Below are positions 63,701 to 64,000 of a stretch of DNA of 64,000 nt, piece after piece. Numbering within the stretch: the stretch's first letter is position 1; each line of letters starts with the position of its first letter. This stretch comes from Adiantum capillus-veneris. Taxonomy: Eukaryota; Streptophyta; Polypodiopsida; Polypodiales; Pteridaceae. The notes under the pieces are model-generated. The model ran no database searches. It had not been told where the DNA came from and saw nothing but the letters and a program-made list of their open reading frames with translations. The stretch is taken from NCBI GenBank assembly GCA_014529385.2, contig CM043969.1, forward strand, positions 21,143,946 to 21,207,945, in the 5' to 3' direction. A program made the translations under genes and the position numbers.

Positions 63701-63878
63701 GAAGTGCGACGCGAGAGAGAGTGCGAGAAGAAGAGCACGACGATATGGTGAACTCGCTCTACTGTAATGTGTAGAGCATAGTGAGTTCTTATTAGGTTTT
63801 TACAAAAGAATATGTGTACATACCTGGCGACCCGCCCACTTACCTGGGCGACCACATTGGGCTTTATACCCCAACAAC
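63700..63878 (-). repeat. LTR fragment inserted at the start of gag
   Basis: Ends ...TTTATACCCCAACA with a C-rich run right after (CCTCCCACTT), which on the minus strand is polypurine tract followed by LTR start TGTTGGGGTATAAAG. It would be the 3' LTR of an element continuing beyond 64000. Left edge uncertain. Confidence 0.45.
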
Positions 63879-64000
63879 CTCCCACTTAAAGTCCAATGTG
63901 GTACTTTAAGTGTGAGAGAAGCTACTATACAAGCTAATATACAAGAGATGTAGAGAAGTGATGTACTACCCTACACCTAACTGCTTGCGAAAATGCGCAA

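Overview
The window looks like nuclear DNA of a land plant with a large, repeat-rich genome. Plant-type LTR retrotransposons (one with a clear initiator-Met-tRNA primer site), a LINE, a Penelope-like element, GT-AG introns of 75-95 bp and very abundant (CT/GA)n and (GT)n tracts all fit this. A fern or another non-seed plant is my best guess, but that is inference. I see no convincing single-copy host gene, rRNA, tRNA or CRISPR array. Nearly every coding stretch belongs to a mobile element and most are decayed.

Layout. 1-9358: Ty3/Gypsy element on the minus strand (LTR at right, gag, protease, RT-RNase H, integrase, a downstream extra ORF). Its gag is split by an LTR-like insertion (6422-7794), and its integrase carries a short Copia fragment (about 2305-2465). 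9359-13350: mostly unrecognised. 13355-13900: broken Copia gag (plus). 14099-23749: a roughly 9.65 kb DNA transposon bounded by imperfect terminal inverted repeats. 24.6-27.0 kb: decayed Copia gag and pol (minus). 28-32.1 kb: decayed, possibly multi-exon coding on the minus strand. 32.6-43.0 kb: Penelope-like retroelement (minus) with long direct repeats and SSR-rich terminal modules. 43.1-55.2 kb: three-level nest, in which a LINE (plus) is split by a 2.3-kb-LTR element with gag and a 374-residue ORF but no visible pol; the right LTR of that element is in turn split by a 2.26 kb gag-only LTR element with a perfect 5-bp target duplication. 56.8-64 kb: another gag-protease element (minus) without reverse transcriptase, plus LTR fragments.

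The most unusual object is the 14.1-23.75 kb transposon. On the minus strand it has a spliced transposase-like gene (candidate D, D, E residues on three exons, with a CxxC between the last two) and, 140 bp downstream, a histone-H3/CENH3-like gene. That gene starts MARTKQTA, has a roughly 200-residue novel tail and then a recognisable histone fold. On the plus strand are two spliced genes of unknown function. The two gene pairs converge on a nested palindrome: a 66-bp perfect inverted repeat enclosing two copies of a roughly 185-bp hairpin. The histone frame contains no frameshift but five internal stops, each explainable as C-to-T change at CAG or CGA. The same kind of decay is seen in the other elements of the window.
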